Shown in pieces: positions 1-7,151 of a stretch of 12,596 nucleotides of DNA (its first letter is position 1; each line of letters opens with the position of its first letter). The DNA is taken from the NCBI GenBank assembly GCA_013695495.1, contig JACDAK010000086.1, positions 1 through 12,596 of the forward strand, in the 5' to 3' direction. Made by a program: the position numbers and the translations under genes. The notes beneath the pieces are model-generated. The model did no database searches. It saw only the letters and a list, made by a program, of their open reading frames with translations, and had not been told where the DNA came from. Source of the stretch: Blastocatellia bacterium (lineage in GTDB: Bacteria > Acidobacteriota > Blastocatellia > Pyrinomonadales > Pyrinomonadaceae).

Positions 1-1666
1 CATCGTAAGAGCGGTCGCGCGATGTGTGGAAGGCGACGTCGGTGTCGGTTTCGCGGATTGCCCGACGGAGGTCGCCGCCGTAACGCGCTGCAGCATCGAT
101 CACTTTCGAGACCCTGCGGTCGCCGGACGAATAGAGAGCTTGTTCGTGGGCGATGCGGGCGGACATGAAGCGAACCTCGACGTTCGGGATCTTGTTCAGG
201 CCCTTGCAGACGTATTTTATACGCCGCTTCAGTTCCTTTTCGCTGCAGATGGCGTCCCATTGGAGCGGCGTGTTTGGTTTCGGAACGAAGCCGTTTAGCG
301 AGGGAATTATCTTTCCCGCACGACCGAAACGTTTGCCGGCTTCGAGCATACGGTCTTTGATGCGTTCGACTAGCACGAACATCTCGTCGAGGTCTTCCTG
401 AGTTTCGGTGGGCAGGCCGACCATCATGTAAAGCTTGACGGTCAGCATGCCGCGGTCGAACACTGCGCCGCAGATGTCGACTATCTCGTCGTTGGTAAGG
501 TTTTTATTGATGACACGTCGGAGGCGGTCAGAACCTGTTTCAGGAGCGACGGCGATCTGCTGGTCGTTGGATTCGACAAGAGCGTCGAGAAGTTCATCGG
601 AGATCTGATCGAGCCGGAGCGATGATACGGAGATGCGGTATTGCATTGCGCGAAGCTCGCGCAGGATCGTCGAGATCTCAGGATGATCGCAGACCGCGGT
701 GGAAACGAGGCCGATCTTATCGGTCTTGTGTCGCCACTCGGCGGCTTTCGCAAGGATGTCTTTCGCAGGAACGACGCGCGGGGGGTAGTAGTTGTAACCG
801 GCCCAGCAAAAGCGGCAGCCCTGAGAGCAGCCTCGCGAGATCTCTACGAGGAGGCGGTCGCCCATCTCGGCACCCGGCGACCATATAGATGTCGACGGGC
901 AGAAGGTGTCTTGGTTGATCAGGAAGTCTGCAAGCTCTGTTTCACCGCGTTTCATTGCCCGGCGGAGGGTGCCTTCTTTCGGATTTACCGATGCGAGCGC
1001 TCGGCCGACGCGTCGCGGTACGCCTTCGTGCTTGGCTACGTAATCAAAAACAGTGCCGTCATCGTTGTAGATCGGGTCATAAAACGCGGGGACGTAGAAG
1101 CCGCGGCCGATGCGAGCGAGTGCGAGCAGAAGTTCTTCGCGCGAGTCGTGTTCAAAAAGGTGGTCGACGAGTTGGTGTGCGAGAATTTCGCCCTCGCCGA
1201 CGGCGATCAGGTCTGTGAAATCGGCGATCGGTTCCGGGTTTAGAAATGAGGCGGCTCCGCCCATGATGACGAGCGGGTCGTGATGGGTGCGGTCGCGGGA
1301 CCATACAGGGATGCCGGAAAGCTGGAGCATCCGCGCCATATTGAGATAATCCGTCTCGAATGAGATGGAGAATGCCACGACGTCAAAATTCCGGACGGGC
1401 GAGCTCGTTTCGAGCGACAGCAGTGGAGTTCGAGATTTTTCGTACTCCGCCATGTCGGCCGGATCCGGGAGAAAAACGCGTTCGCATGCGACATCCGTGA
1501 TGGAGTTAAAGAGCTCGTACATCGTGTGGAGGCCGAGGTTCGCCATCCCGATGCCGTGAGTGTTCGGGTAGCAGAGCGCGATGCGCAGCGGTGCGGCGTG
1601 GCGGATGACATAGCCATCTTCCACCGCGAGCTTTCGTTTATGGCTTTCTACGATCTTCTTGTTCAT
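1..1666 (-). CDS. B12-binding-type radical SAM protein (TIGR03960-like), C-terminus beyond window
   Basis: About 555 codons are visible in one uninterrupted frame from ATG at 1666; the gene continues past position 1. The N-terminal part (residues ~20-170) looks like a cobalamin-binding/Rossmann-type fold, with RIALCYPNTHGIGMANLG near the start and VIMGGAASFLNPEP followed by a GEGE motif. A radical SAM core follows: GCSQGCRFC holds the CX3CX2C cluster ligands C280, C284 and C287. Further on come APETGSDRLRR and VKLYMMVGLPTET, typical of SAM-binding core strands. The family (established knowledge) is TIGR03960-like, sometimes fused or adjacent to a DUF2344 protein; the substrate is not settled. 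The missing end could carry such an extension. The first ATG has only a weak ribosome-binding site. The gene starts 93 bp after the VWFA gene, beyond a terminator, so it is probably transcribed separately. Family call is firm; reaction unknown. Confidence 0.88.
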   Translation of the reverse strand, partial: MNKKIVESHKRKLAVEDGYVIRHAAPLRIALCYPNTHGIGMANLGLHTMYELFNSITDVACERVFLPDPADMAEYEKSRTPLLSLETSSPVRNFDVVAFSISFETDYLNMARMLQLSGIPVWSRDRTHHDPLVIMGGAASFLNPEPIADFTDLIAVGEGEILAHQLVDHLFEHDSREELLLALARIGRGFYVPAFYDPIYNDDGTVFDYVAKHEGVPRRVGRALASVNPKEGTLRRAMKRGETELADFLINQDTFCPSTSIWSPGAEMGDRLLVEISRGCSQGCRFCWAGYNYYPPRVVPAKDILAKAAEWRHKTDKIGLVSTAVCDHPEISTILRELRAMQYRISVSSLRLDQISDELLDALVESNDQQIAVAPETGSDRLRRVINKNLTNDEIVDICGAVFDRGMLTVKLYMMVGLPTETQEDLDEMFVLVERIKDRMLEAGKRFGRAGKIIPSLNGFVPKPNTPLQWDAICSEKELKRRIKYVCKGLNKIPNVEVRFMSARIAHEQALYSSGDRRVSKVIDAAARYGGDLRRAIRETDTDVAFHTSRDRSYD

Positions 1667-1710
1667 ACGAACCGCAATCAATTAGAGTAACAGCAAACGG
1701 TGCCGAACCC

Positions 1711-1736
1711 AAGGAAAAAGGCGGCTCGAAGCCGCC
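1711..1736 (-). terminator. Intrinsic terminator downstream of the VWFA gene
   Basis: A perfect 7-bp GC-rich stem (1720-1726 with 1730-1736, loop CGA) is followed, reading the minus strand, by TTTTTCCTT. It lies 24 bp beyond the VWFA stop codon, separating that gene from the downstream radical SAM gene. Confidence 0.85.
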
Positions 1737-1759
1737 TCGTGTTTGATGCATCGTCGACA

Positions 1760-3010
1760 TCATTTCTTTGTATTCGCTTTTTCGATGGTCACGAAGGGGC
1801 GATGTCGTACTTCGAACTGTTTGTCGTCGAAGTTGCCGTCGCCGTCAACGTCCACTTTGACTTCGAGCTTGTAGCGTTTGCCAGGCTCATGCTTTTCGTC
1901 GAGGTCATAGGCTAGATTGTACTGGCTTCGGAGAAGGCTGTCGATCGACTGGAGATAGCCGGGGACCTCGCTGGGGAATGTCATCTGGAAGTGCATGCCG
2001 CCCGATTCCTTCGCAAACGTGTTCATCGCATTCTGTGCCTGCATGAATGTCAGGCGGCCCGGCATACCCGTTATGCTGTCGGTTGCACCTAGTTGGCTCT
2101 CGAATCGTTTAAAGAACATGTTACCGGTGCTGATGATATAGATCGGCACGCCGGCTTCCTGGATTATTCTGCGGATCTGGCTGTAGTTGATCTTGCTGAA
2201 GGTGTCGATACCGGAAGCGACAAGTATAATTGCTCGACGTCTTGCCTGAACGTCCTGCATTCCCATGTAGTCCATCTTTCGCGATTCTGAGCGTTCGAGG
2301 ACGATCGAATCGGCCTCGCCGCCCACCAGTGCGAGCTTCATTGCGTCAAAGAGGTTATTCTCACGGAATGCGGGTTGGTTACGCAGAAGCAGGTCGATGG
2401 TTTGTCGAATGCGGCCGGGATCATTCGTGAAATCGGTGATCGGGGTCGGCCGCATATCAAATGCGATCACAGAAGCGTAATCATCGGGCGGCTTGATAAA
2501 GCGCGAGATGAACTGAGCGACGGGACGAACTGTTTCGTAATGGCCCGGTTCGAAACGACCGCCCGAGGCACGGCCGAAAACTTCGCTCCATTTGCTGTAT
2601 TCCAGCACGAGCGTAACGGTAATGGGCTGTTCGGGGGTGGAGAAGCTAGCGATATCTTTGCGAACGCCGTTTTCGAAGATGCCGAAATTTTCACGGGTGA
2701 GGCCGGTGATAATCTGGCCCGTCCTTTTATTCATCACGACCGCGTCGACATTCACTACGTTTGTCTCGATCTTGACGATGTCGTCTTCAACAACGGCGTT
2801 TCGTTCTGCTTCCTGCAGCTCTTTTTCTTCGGCTTCTTTCCGCAGTTCTTCTTCAGTTTTCGGGGTGGGCCGCTGATTACGTTTGCCGTCGCCGGTGCGC
2901 TGATCAGGCCGCTGTGGACGCGATTGCGCGGCGAGTTCAGCCGTGCCGGCAAAGAGAGACAACATTAGAAACGCTGCAACGAGAAACGATCGCTGTTGAG
3001 TAATATTCAT
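1760..3010 (-). CDS. Secreted VWFA-related domain protein (acidobacterial TIGR03436 type)
   Basis: 416 residues. A signal peptide (residues 1-29, hydrophobic core then ELAAQS) precedes a charged, low-complexity linker (~30-75) rich in Glu, Lys and Arg. The strand VVNVDAVVMNKRTGQIITGL, then the TRENFGIFENG element (~80-115), is the hallmark of the acidobacterial VWFA-related family, followed by a von Willebrand A fold (~130-380). The expected MIDAS DxSxS is altered: the sequence reads LVLEYSKWSE, with Glu137 for Asp and Trp141 for the second Ser. The region IILVASGIDTFS (~261-272) corresponds to the strand carrying the usual Asp. Such proteins are exported and thought to mediate protein or matrix contacts; no partner is known. 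It follows the LecA-like gene by 79 bp on the same strand and may share its transcript. The ribosome-binding site is a modest AGGAAA. Confidence 0.88.
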   Translation of the reverse strand: MNITQQRSFLVAAFLMLSLFAGTAELAAQSRPQRPDQRTGDGKRNQRPTPKTEEELRKEAEEKELQEAERNAVVEDDIVKIETNVVNVDAVVMNKRTGQIITGLTRENFGIFENGVRKDIASFSTPEQPITVTLVLEYSKWSEVFGRASGGRFEPGHYETVRPVAQFISRFIKPPDDYASVIAFDMRPTPITDFTNDPGRIRQTIDLLLRNQPAFRENNLFDAMKLALVGGEADSIVLERSESRKMDYMGMQDVQARRRAIILVASGIDTFSKINYSQIRRIIQEAGVPIYIISTGNMFFKRFESQLGATDSITGMPGRLTFMQAQNAMNTFAKESGGMHFQMTFPSEVPGYLQSIDSLLRSQYNLAYDLDEKHEPGKRYKLEVKVDVDGDGNFDDKQFEVRHRPFVTIEKANTKK

Positions 3011-3089
3011 TAGTTTTCCTGACAGAAGCTTATGCCGTTAGATACCCGAAGACGCGAAATAGTTGGATTACATCCGGGCTTACGGCCGC

Positions 3090-3869
3090 TTAAGGGTAGA
3101 TTTCGACGCGGACCGCGAATGTTCCGGCGTTGTCATCGAGATTGCCTTCGTTAACACCTAGAAAGAGTGCTCCATCCCGCGCGGCGACAAATTCGCGGTC
3201 CGCTCCGATATAAAGGAAATCGTTGTTGTCATCGCCGATAACTGCGATGAGTGCTCCGGTAGGGACGGCCGGCAGCAGTTTATCGGTATCTTCGATCTCT
3301 GCTGACCCGCTGGGGCCGACGCGTCGGCCGTTACCGATAGAGATTTCGCCCTCGCCGATTATGCGGATGCGCTGACCTTTTTTGACGACCCAGCCGGAGT
3401 TGGTCCATCCGTTCGACGTGTTGTCGGCGTGTACGCGGATATTGAGTTCGACGGGTTTCGATGCCGAAGCCCTCACCGGTGCCTGCGCAGCCGGCGGAGT
3501 CACTGCTGCGGGCTCTTGGCGGATGGGTAGCGGATCTTGCCGCTGAGTAGCCTGCGGACGCGGTGTTACTCCCGTGTTGTTGGAGACGACGACGCGTTGA
3601 TTGGAAGCGGGAGGCTGCCGGGTTACAACGGCCGTCTGCGGGGAGTCGAACTCGATCGATTCCACATCAGCGGCTGCGAAGGACATCTGACGTTGTCGGG
3701 CTCCCTCGCCAATAGTTACGACAAATGTGCCGCCTGTGAAGCCTGTGATCCGCCCTTTGATGATGCTTCCGTCTTTGAGCCGGATGGTGTCAGCGAACAC
3801 GGAGAATGAGAGAGCAGCAAGGATCACGAATGAAAAACAGATGCGAAGCAGCGCTGAAACTTTGAACAT
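3090..3869 (-). CDS. Secreted protein with C-terminal LecA (PA-IL)-like carbohydrate-binding fold
   Basis: 259 residues. A signal peptide (1-26, ending FSVFA) is followed by a small beta-rich segment (~27-75; DTIRLKDGSIIKGRITGF) of the kind often found at the start of exported acidobacterial and planctomycete proteins. A Pro/Gln/Ala-rich linker (~78-138) leads to a domain (~140-259) that lines up by eye with the Pseudomonas LecA lectin: TNSGWVVKKGQRIRI, then GPSG, then GALIAVIGDDN, then LFLGVNEGNLDDNAGTF near the end. In LecA the equivalent ND...NN-type loop binds calcium and galactose; here N240, D245, D246 and N247 could do the same, which is inference. The ribosome-binding site GGAGAG sits 6 bases before the ATG. 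It precedes the VWFA gene and is possibly co-transcribed with it. Export and fold are well supported; ligand unknown. Confidence 0.8.
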   Translation of the reverse strand: MFKVSALLRICFSFVILAALSFSVFADTIRLKDGSIIKGRITGFTGGTFVVTIGEGARQRQMSFAAADVESIEFDSPQTAVVTRQPPASNQRVVVSNNTGVTPRPQATQRQDPLPIRQEPAAVTPPAAQAPVRASASKPVELNIRVHADNTSNGWTNSGWVVKKGQRIRIIGEGEISIGNGRRVGPSGSAEIEDTDKLLPAVPTGALIAVIGDDNNDFLYIGADREFVAARDGALFLGVNEGNLDDNAGTFAVRVEIYP

Positions 3870-4003
3870 AGACTCTCCAGATCGGTCAAATTGATGCTCG
3901 TGCTATAACCGGGAAGAGGGCACAGCGTCGGGTAAACTGAGAAAAAGGATGCACATAGCTGCGGCGCCGTTGCAGGTTGTGCGATCAGCGAACAATAAAT
4001 GAC

Positions 4004-4009
4004 ATTATA
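4004..4009 (-). promoter_or_regulatory. Candidate -10 box for the LecA-like/VWFA pair
   Basis: A perfect TATAAT on the minus strand lies in the 260-bp gap between the divergent LecA-like and META genes, about 135 bp before the LecA-like start. No convincing -35 box sits 16-18 bp upstream, so this is tentative. The rest of the gap (3870-4129) shows no gene. Confidence 0.3.
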
Positions 4010-4119
4010 CATTGCAACTCGACGGTTCGAGAAAAATTCTGAAATTAAGGTCGGTGCAAGCCTGCGGGCGCTCGCGCGTTCTAGAGATGGCGGGCGGAGG
4101 CTCGTCAAGAATGTTCAAT

Positions 4120-4126
4120 GGGGGAA
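4120..4126 (+). promoter_or_regulatory. Shine-Dalgarno deciding the META gene start
   Basis: GGGGGAA lies 3 bases before ATG 4130 and overlaps the upstream in-frame ATG at 4118. It therefore favours 4130 as the true start; the 4118 ATG has its nearest GGAGG 17 bases away, too far. Confidence 0.6.
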
Positions 4127-4129
4127 GCA

Positions 4130-4909
4130 ATGAATTTAATAATTACAGCAATCGTATTTTCAGTAGTTTTTGTTGGGACAGGGTTTGGCTTGAAGCATGC
4201 GGGAGCTGCGGAAACGGAGCTGGGACAAACGACGTGGCGCTTGACGCACTTGGGTGAGAGGGCCGTAGATTCCGAAGCCTTGCTCGAGTTCGATCTTGTT
4301 GAGAAGCGTTTTGCAGGAAGCGGCGGATGCAACCGAATATTCGGCGGCATAGAGGCGAGCGGGGCGACGATCAAGTTTACAGGCGTCGGGTCGACGCGGA
4401 TGGCTTGTCTGGCTGACGGAGTCATGGAGAATGAAGCCGCTTTTATCGCCGCGCTGCAGAAGGCGACGAGCTTTCGCATCGCTGACGGCAAGCTGAAGTT
4501 GATGAACGGTCGCCGGGTGTTGGCGAAGTTTAAGGCGGCGGACGCGGAAACTGAGACGGCTACGAGCGACCTTGAAGCAAAGAAGTGGATGCTTGCGTCG
4601 ATTAAGGGGACGGCGGTTCGCGAGCTTGAAGAAGCTGCGTTTTTGGTTTTCGATAGGGAGAAAGCCAGCGCGGGCGGGAATTCGGGGTGTAACGCATTCG
4701 GGGGCAGCTACGAGTCGAAACGTTCGACGATACGTATCTTTGACATGGTCTCGACGATGCGGGCTTGCATTGAAGATGATCGGATGGACATTGAGCGCGG
4801 GCTCCTCGGCGGATTGCAGGGAGCAAACCGCTTCGAGATCCGCGACGGCCAGCTTCACCTGTTCAACGGCGAAACTGAGCTGTTGGTGTTCACCGGCACC
4901 GGAAAATAG
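4130..4909 (+). CDS. Exported protein with two META (HslJ-like) domains
   Basis: 259 residues from ATG 4130 (263 from the in-frame ATG 4118, not preferred because of the ribosome-binding site). An N-terminal hydrophobic segment (1-27, ending HAGAA) acts as signal peptide or anchor; no lipobox cysteine is seen. Two META domains follow, at ~31-136 and ~148-256. Each has the signature pattern: GSGGCNRIFGG then STRMAC in the first, GNSGCNAFGGSY then STMRAC in the second. Each ends in a KLKLMNG- or QLHLFNG-like strand. Each domain keeps a Cys pair (C67/C93 and C187/C212). META domains occur in HslJ of E. coli, linked to novobiocin resistance and envelope stress; the molecular role is not settled. 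It is a single gene, divergent from the LecA-like gene. Domain call is firm, function unknown. Confidence 0.88.
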   Translation: MNLIITAIVFSVVFVGTGFGLKHAGAAETELGQTTWRLTHLGERAVDSEALLEFDLVEKRFAGSGGCNRIFGGIEASGATIKFTGVGSTRMACLADGVMENEAAFIAALQKATSFRIADGKLKLMNGRRVLAKFKAADAETETATSDLEAKKWMLASIKGTAVRELEEAAFLVFDREKASAGGNSGCNAFGGSYESKRSTIRIFDMVSTMRACIEDDRMDIERGLLGGLQGANRFEIRDGQLHLFNGETELLVFTGTGK

Positions 4910-4944
4910 ATCCGCGGCAACCACAAAGCCTTGATTGTATGGAT

Positions 4945-4969
4945 CGGGCCTCTCGCCCGGGCCATTTTC
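4945..4969 (+). terminator. Weak candidate terminator after the META gene
   Basis: CGGGC (4945-4949) pairs with GCCCG (4955-4959) around a 5-base loop; a short ATTTT run follows six bases on. It lies 36 bp past the META stop codon. The stem is short and the T run is weak. Confidence 0.3.
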
Positions 4970-5093
4970 CATTTAAATTGGCGGGCGCTGCGAGGTGTTA
5001 GCCGCTCAATTCGTTTGTCCGAGTCACTGAGACAACACGCAGCGAGCGGCTTTCGCATGGAAAGTATTAACGGAGGGCACGGAATGATGGGGG

Positions 5094-5135
5094 TAAAAAT
5101 GGAAAAGGCCATCCGGACTATGTCCGAAGGGCCTT
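5094..5135 (-). terminator. Intrinsic terminator of the DUF2231-SDR-lmo0937 cassette
   Basis: On the minus strand AAGGCC (5135-5130) pairs with GGCCTT (5110-5105), and an inner CGGAC (5126-5122) pairs with GTCCG (5118-5114). The hairpin is followed by TTCCATTTTTA. It lies 86 bp beyond the lmo0937-type stop codon, the end of the three-gene cassette. Confidence 0.7.
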
Positions 5136-5159
5136 AACGTTTGAATTATTTTGTGAAAG

Positions 5160-5205
5160 AGCTTCGCAGTGTGCCGCTGAAAACCCGGTCCATCACTACG
5201 AAGCT
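5160..5205 (-). other. Long 12-bp hairpin in the cassette's 3' untranslated tail
   Basis: Positions 5160-5171 and 5194-5205 form a 12-bp stem with a single T-G wobble, enclosing a 22-base loop. It starts 15 bp after the lmo0937-type stop codon and precedes the terminator at 5094-5135. No T run follows, so it is probably an RNA-stabilising or regulatory structure rather than a second terminator. Confidence 0.5.
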
Positions 5206-5220
5206 TGAATAGTTGAGCTC

Positions 5221-5373
5221 TTAGACGCTGCCGCGGCCGCGTACAAGACTAAGTACGACCACGATAGCCGCCACAACCAAGAGGATGTGAATAAGGCTTC
5301 CGACCGCCTGACCTGCAAAGCCGAACCCTAGCGCCCAAAGCACCAAAAGAATGATAACGATTGTCCAAAGCAT
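5221..5373 (-). CDS. lmo0937-family small membrane protein (DUF5670-like)
   Basis: A 50-residue hydrophobic peptide beginning MLWTIVIILLVLWALGFGF and continuing through SLIHILLVVAAIVVVLSLV to a basic tail RGRGSV. This two-helix layout, with the MLWT start, the mid-peptide GxLIHILL motif and the basic end, matches the lmo0937 family of ~50-residue inner-membrane peptides of unknown role. A strong AAGGAG ribosome-binding site lies 8 bases before the ATG, next to the stop codon of the SDR gene, whose last base is 12 bp away, so the two are very likely co-transcribed. Family members are often found near stress-response genes (general knowledge). Small, but clearly a real gene. Confidence 0.85.
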   Translation of the reverse strand: MLWTIVIILLVLWALGFGFAGQAVGSLIHILLVVAAIVVVLSLVRGRGSV

Positions 5374-5385
5374 AGTTTTTTCTCC

Positions 5386-6471
5386 TTACTGGTTGTGTCC
5401 CTGACTCGTCCTGTTGATTTCCTGACTCGTCCTTAGTGATGCCCGTTCGTTATTCGAACGGACGCGTTTAGCGGTCCTTGCGAGACCGTAAAATAATCCG
5501 CCTGCCCCGATAGCGAGTGCGGTGCCGGTGATGACCGGATGCATCGTCGCCTTAGAATACAGGCTGCTTTCCGCCACGTGGCCCGGATAGCCGCCGCGTT
5601 CGGTAAGACTTGAATCGTTCGATTCGTAAAGGCTCTCAAGCTCCCTATCGTTTGACTCGTCTGACTTTTGCATCTCGATCATCGTGTTTTCCATGATCAG
5701 GTCCGTCGAACGCGGAGCGATTTTGCCAAGCAGCGATATCATCTTGCCGCCGGCACCTACGAAGGCGTCCCGGACCGGATGTTCCGCGCAACGTAGAATC
5801 ACACTGGCCGCAGTTTCCGGCGAATAGACCGGAGGCGGGTTGATCGGGTCAACGCCCAGATAACTTTTAGCGTGATCAATGTAGGGCGTGTCGATAGCTC
5901 CGGGTTTGACGAGAGTTACGCAAATCGGAGCATCTTCGGCCTCAAGCTCCATTCGCAGAGCGTCGGTAAACCCTTTAACAGCGTGTTTGGACGCGCTGTA
6001 CATGCCCTGAATCGGGATCGCCCTGTCAGAGAGCGTACTGCCGATGTTGATGATCGTTCCGCCGGTCGTCTTGAGATTTCGTGCAGCAACAAGCGAACCG
6101 TTAACTACACCCCAAAAATTTGTTTCAAAGAGCTGTTTCGAATCTTCGAGCGGCACTTCTTCGAGCTTGCCGTAGATTGAGACCCCGGCATTGTTGATCC
6201 AAGTATCGATCGTGCCGAATTTGCTAAGTGCTTCTGCGGCGATCTTCATTACGTCTTCTTCATTGCCGACGTCGGCGTCTGCCCAGGTCGCTTCACCCCC
6301 GCTGGAATTGATCTCGTCGGCCAGATTTCTAAGCGCCTCCTCATTACGTGCGGCGAGTACGACTTTCGCTCCGCGTTTAGCCGCTTCGCGGGCGGTTACC
6401 AGGCCTATCCCGCTCGTAGCGCCGGTTATAACTATGACCTGATCTTCTAACTTCTTTGGTTTGAACTTCAT
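5386..6471 (-). CDS. Short-chain dehydrogenase/reductase with C-terminal membrane anchor
   Basis: 361 residues. A classical SDR domain (~8-250) shows the cofactor motif TGATSGIG (16-23), NNAG (93-96), and catalytic S145, Y158 and K162 in YSASK. The start of the fold follows a short basic lead (MKFKPKKLED). Asp or basic residues after beta-2 (AARNEE) are compatible with NADP preference, which is inference. The common SDR length is ~250; here a ~110-residue extension adds an acidic, Ser-rich spacer (~265-305) and a hydrophobic helix (~312-330, TGTALAIGAGGLFYGLA), then a basic tail. It is probably tethered to the membrane. Substrate unknown. It lies 44 bp after the DUF2231 gene and 12 bp before the lmo0937-type gene. 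A GAGGGAAG sequence upstream is a rather distant ribosome-binding site. Confidence 0.9.
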   Translation of the reverse strand: MKFKPKKLEDQVIVITGATSGIGLVTAREAAKRGAKVVLAARNEEALRNLADEINSSGGEATWADADVGNEEDVMKIAAEALSKFGTIDTWINNAGVSIYGKLEEVPLEDSKQLFETNFWGVVNGSLVAARNLKTTGGTIINIGSTLSDRAIPIQGMYSASKHAVKGFTDALRMELEAEDAPICVTLVKPGAIDTPYIDHAKSYLGVDPINPPPVYSPETAASVILRCAEHPVRDAFVGAGGKMISLLGKIAPRSTDLIMENTMIEMQKSDESNDRELESLYESNDSSLTERGGYPGHVAESSLYSKATMHPVITGTALAIGAGGLFYGLARTAKRVRSNNERASLRTSQEINRTSQGHNQ

Positions 6472-6515
6472 TCTAATACTACTTCCCTCATTTTAACTAA
6501 CTTTTTTGCAGTGGT

Positions 6516-7031
6516 TTAGCTACTTTTCGTCTCTGCATGTTCGTTGGCGGCCCGTGCGTCATCATGCGTTAAAGAACTTGGTGCGTTGGCATTTGCCCCC
6601 GGGTGCACAGCTACGCCTAATCTTTCAACGAGCTCGCCCCCTAGCCAACCGCCCAGCAGTGCAAGCCCCACACCGATGAATGAAAGAACGATCGCGATCA
6701 TCGGCGGAGCGGTCGGTACGTCCCATCTGAGATAAAGTCCGATCGCAAATACGAGAGCGACCGTCATGTTCACCATGCCATGGTAAAGGCCGATCGTTTT
6801 CGCCCGCGTGCCTTCAGGAATAGCGGTCCAGTCGATCCATCCGAAAACCGATGCGAACCCCGCTCCGACGAGGCCGGACACTATCATCCAAAATCCAGCC
6901 GTCGGCAGCGACGTGCCGCCGAAAATTAAATATGCTGCGTCAAAGATCGCTGCCGTTGCGAGGAGCCCGAGTGGAAATACGATCACCATTGGGTGAATCG
7001 CGTGTCCGAGGATCTTTGCTCTCGCTTCCAT
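6516..7031 (-). CDS. DUF2231 integral membrane protein
   Basis: 171 residues. The sequence ILGHAIHPMVIVFPLGLL at the start is the DUF2231 hallmark (HP motif within the first helix). Four hydrophobic helices follow at about 14-37, 44-64, 86-104 and 112-133; GLYHGMVN carries a second conserved histidine. The conserved His positions have led to proposals of haem or redox-related roles for the family, but none is shown here. The C-terminal ~35 residues are hydrophilic. An AGGAGA ribosome-binding site sits 7 bases before the ATG. It is the first gene of the DUF2231-SDR-lmo0937 cassette, and the genes may act together in membrane or general stress (inference). Confidence 0.88.
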   Translation of the reverse strand: MEARAKILGHAIHPMVIVFPLGLLATAAIFDAAYLIFGGTSLPTAGFWMIVSGLVGAGFASVFGWIDWTAIPEGTRAKTIGLYHGMVNMTVALVFAIGLYLRWDVPTAPPMIAIVLSFIGVGLALLGGWLGGELVERLGVAVHPGANANAPSSLTHDDARAANEHAETKSS

Positions 7032-7118
7032 CTCGTTCTCCTATCGTTACGTCCGTTCAGTATCTTACGATTTCGATTGCAACTAGCGTGCAAGTGTATT
7101 TTGACCGATAAATCCGAA

Positions 7119-7134
7119 GATTCCCGAAGGAATC
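7119..7134. repeat. Inverted repeat, possible operator (GATTCC-CGAA-GGAATC)
   Basis: A perfect 6-bp inverted repeat around CGAA, 88 bp upstream of the DUF2231 start. A second inverted repeat (7152-7167) follows 17 bp further. They could be operators for the cassette or RNA hairpins; no promoter has been placed relative to them. Confidence 0.35.
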
Positions 7135-7151
7135 AGTACGACTTTGATACA

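Larger units (their letters stand above)
4910..5220. other. 311-bp intergenic region between convergent META gene and stress cassette
   Basis: No credible gene. It contains the weak plus-strand hairpin at 4945-4969, and two minus-strand structures that belong to the 3' tail of the cassette (5105-5135 and 5160-5205). The stretch 4970-5100 shows no recognisable element; an open plus-strand frame across it has no family features and no ribosome-binding site. Confidence 0.6.

Noticed and set aside
641..1243. 200-codon open frame on the plus strand inside the radical SAM gene
   Set aside because: Antisense to a frame with clear radical SAM and B12-binding motifs; no family features.
2375..2968. 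197-codon plus-strand open frame opposite the VWFA gene
   Set aside because: Shadow of the VWFA coding frame; the run of Phe reflects the Glu/Lys-rich linker read backwards.
4160..4972. 270-codon open frame on the minus strand opposite the META gene
   Set aside because: It is longer than the real gene but shows no domain, no signal and no ribosome-binding site; the plus frame has two complete META signatures. It results from codon bias of the sense gene.
4931..5137. 68-codon plus-strand open frame ending inside the cassette terminator
   Set aside because: Overlaps two hairpins, lacks a ribosome-binding site and has no recognised similarity.
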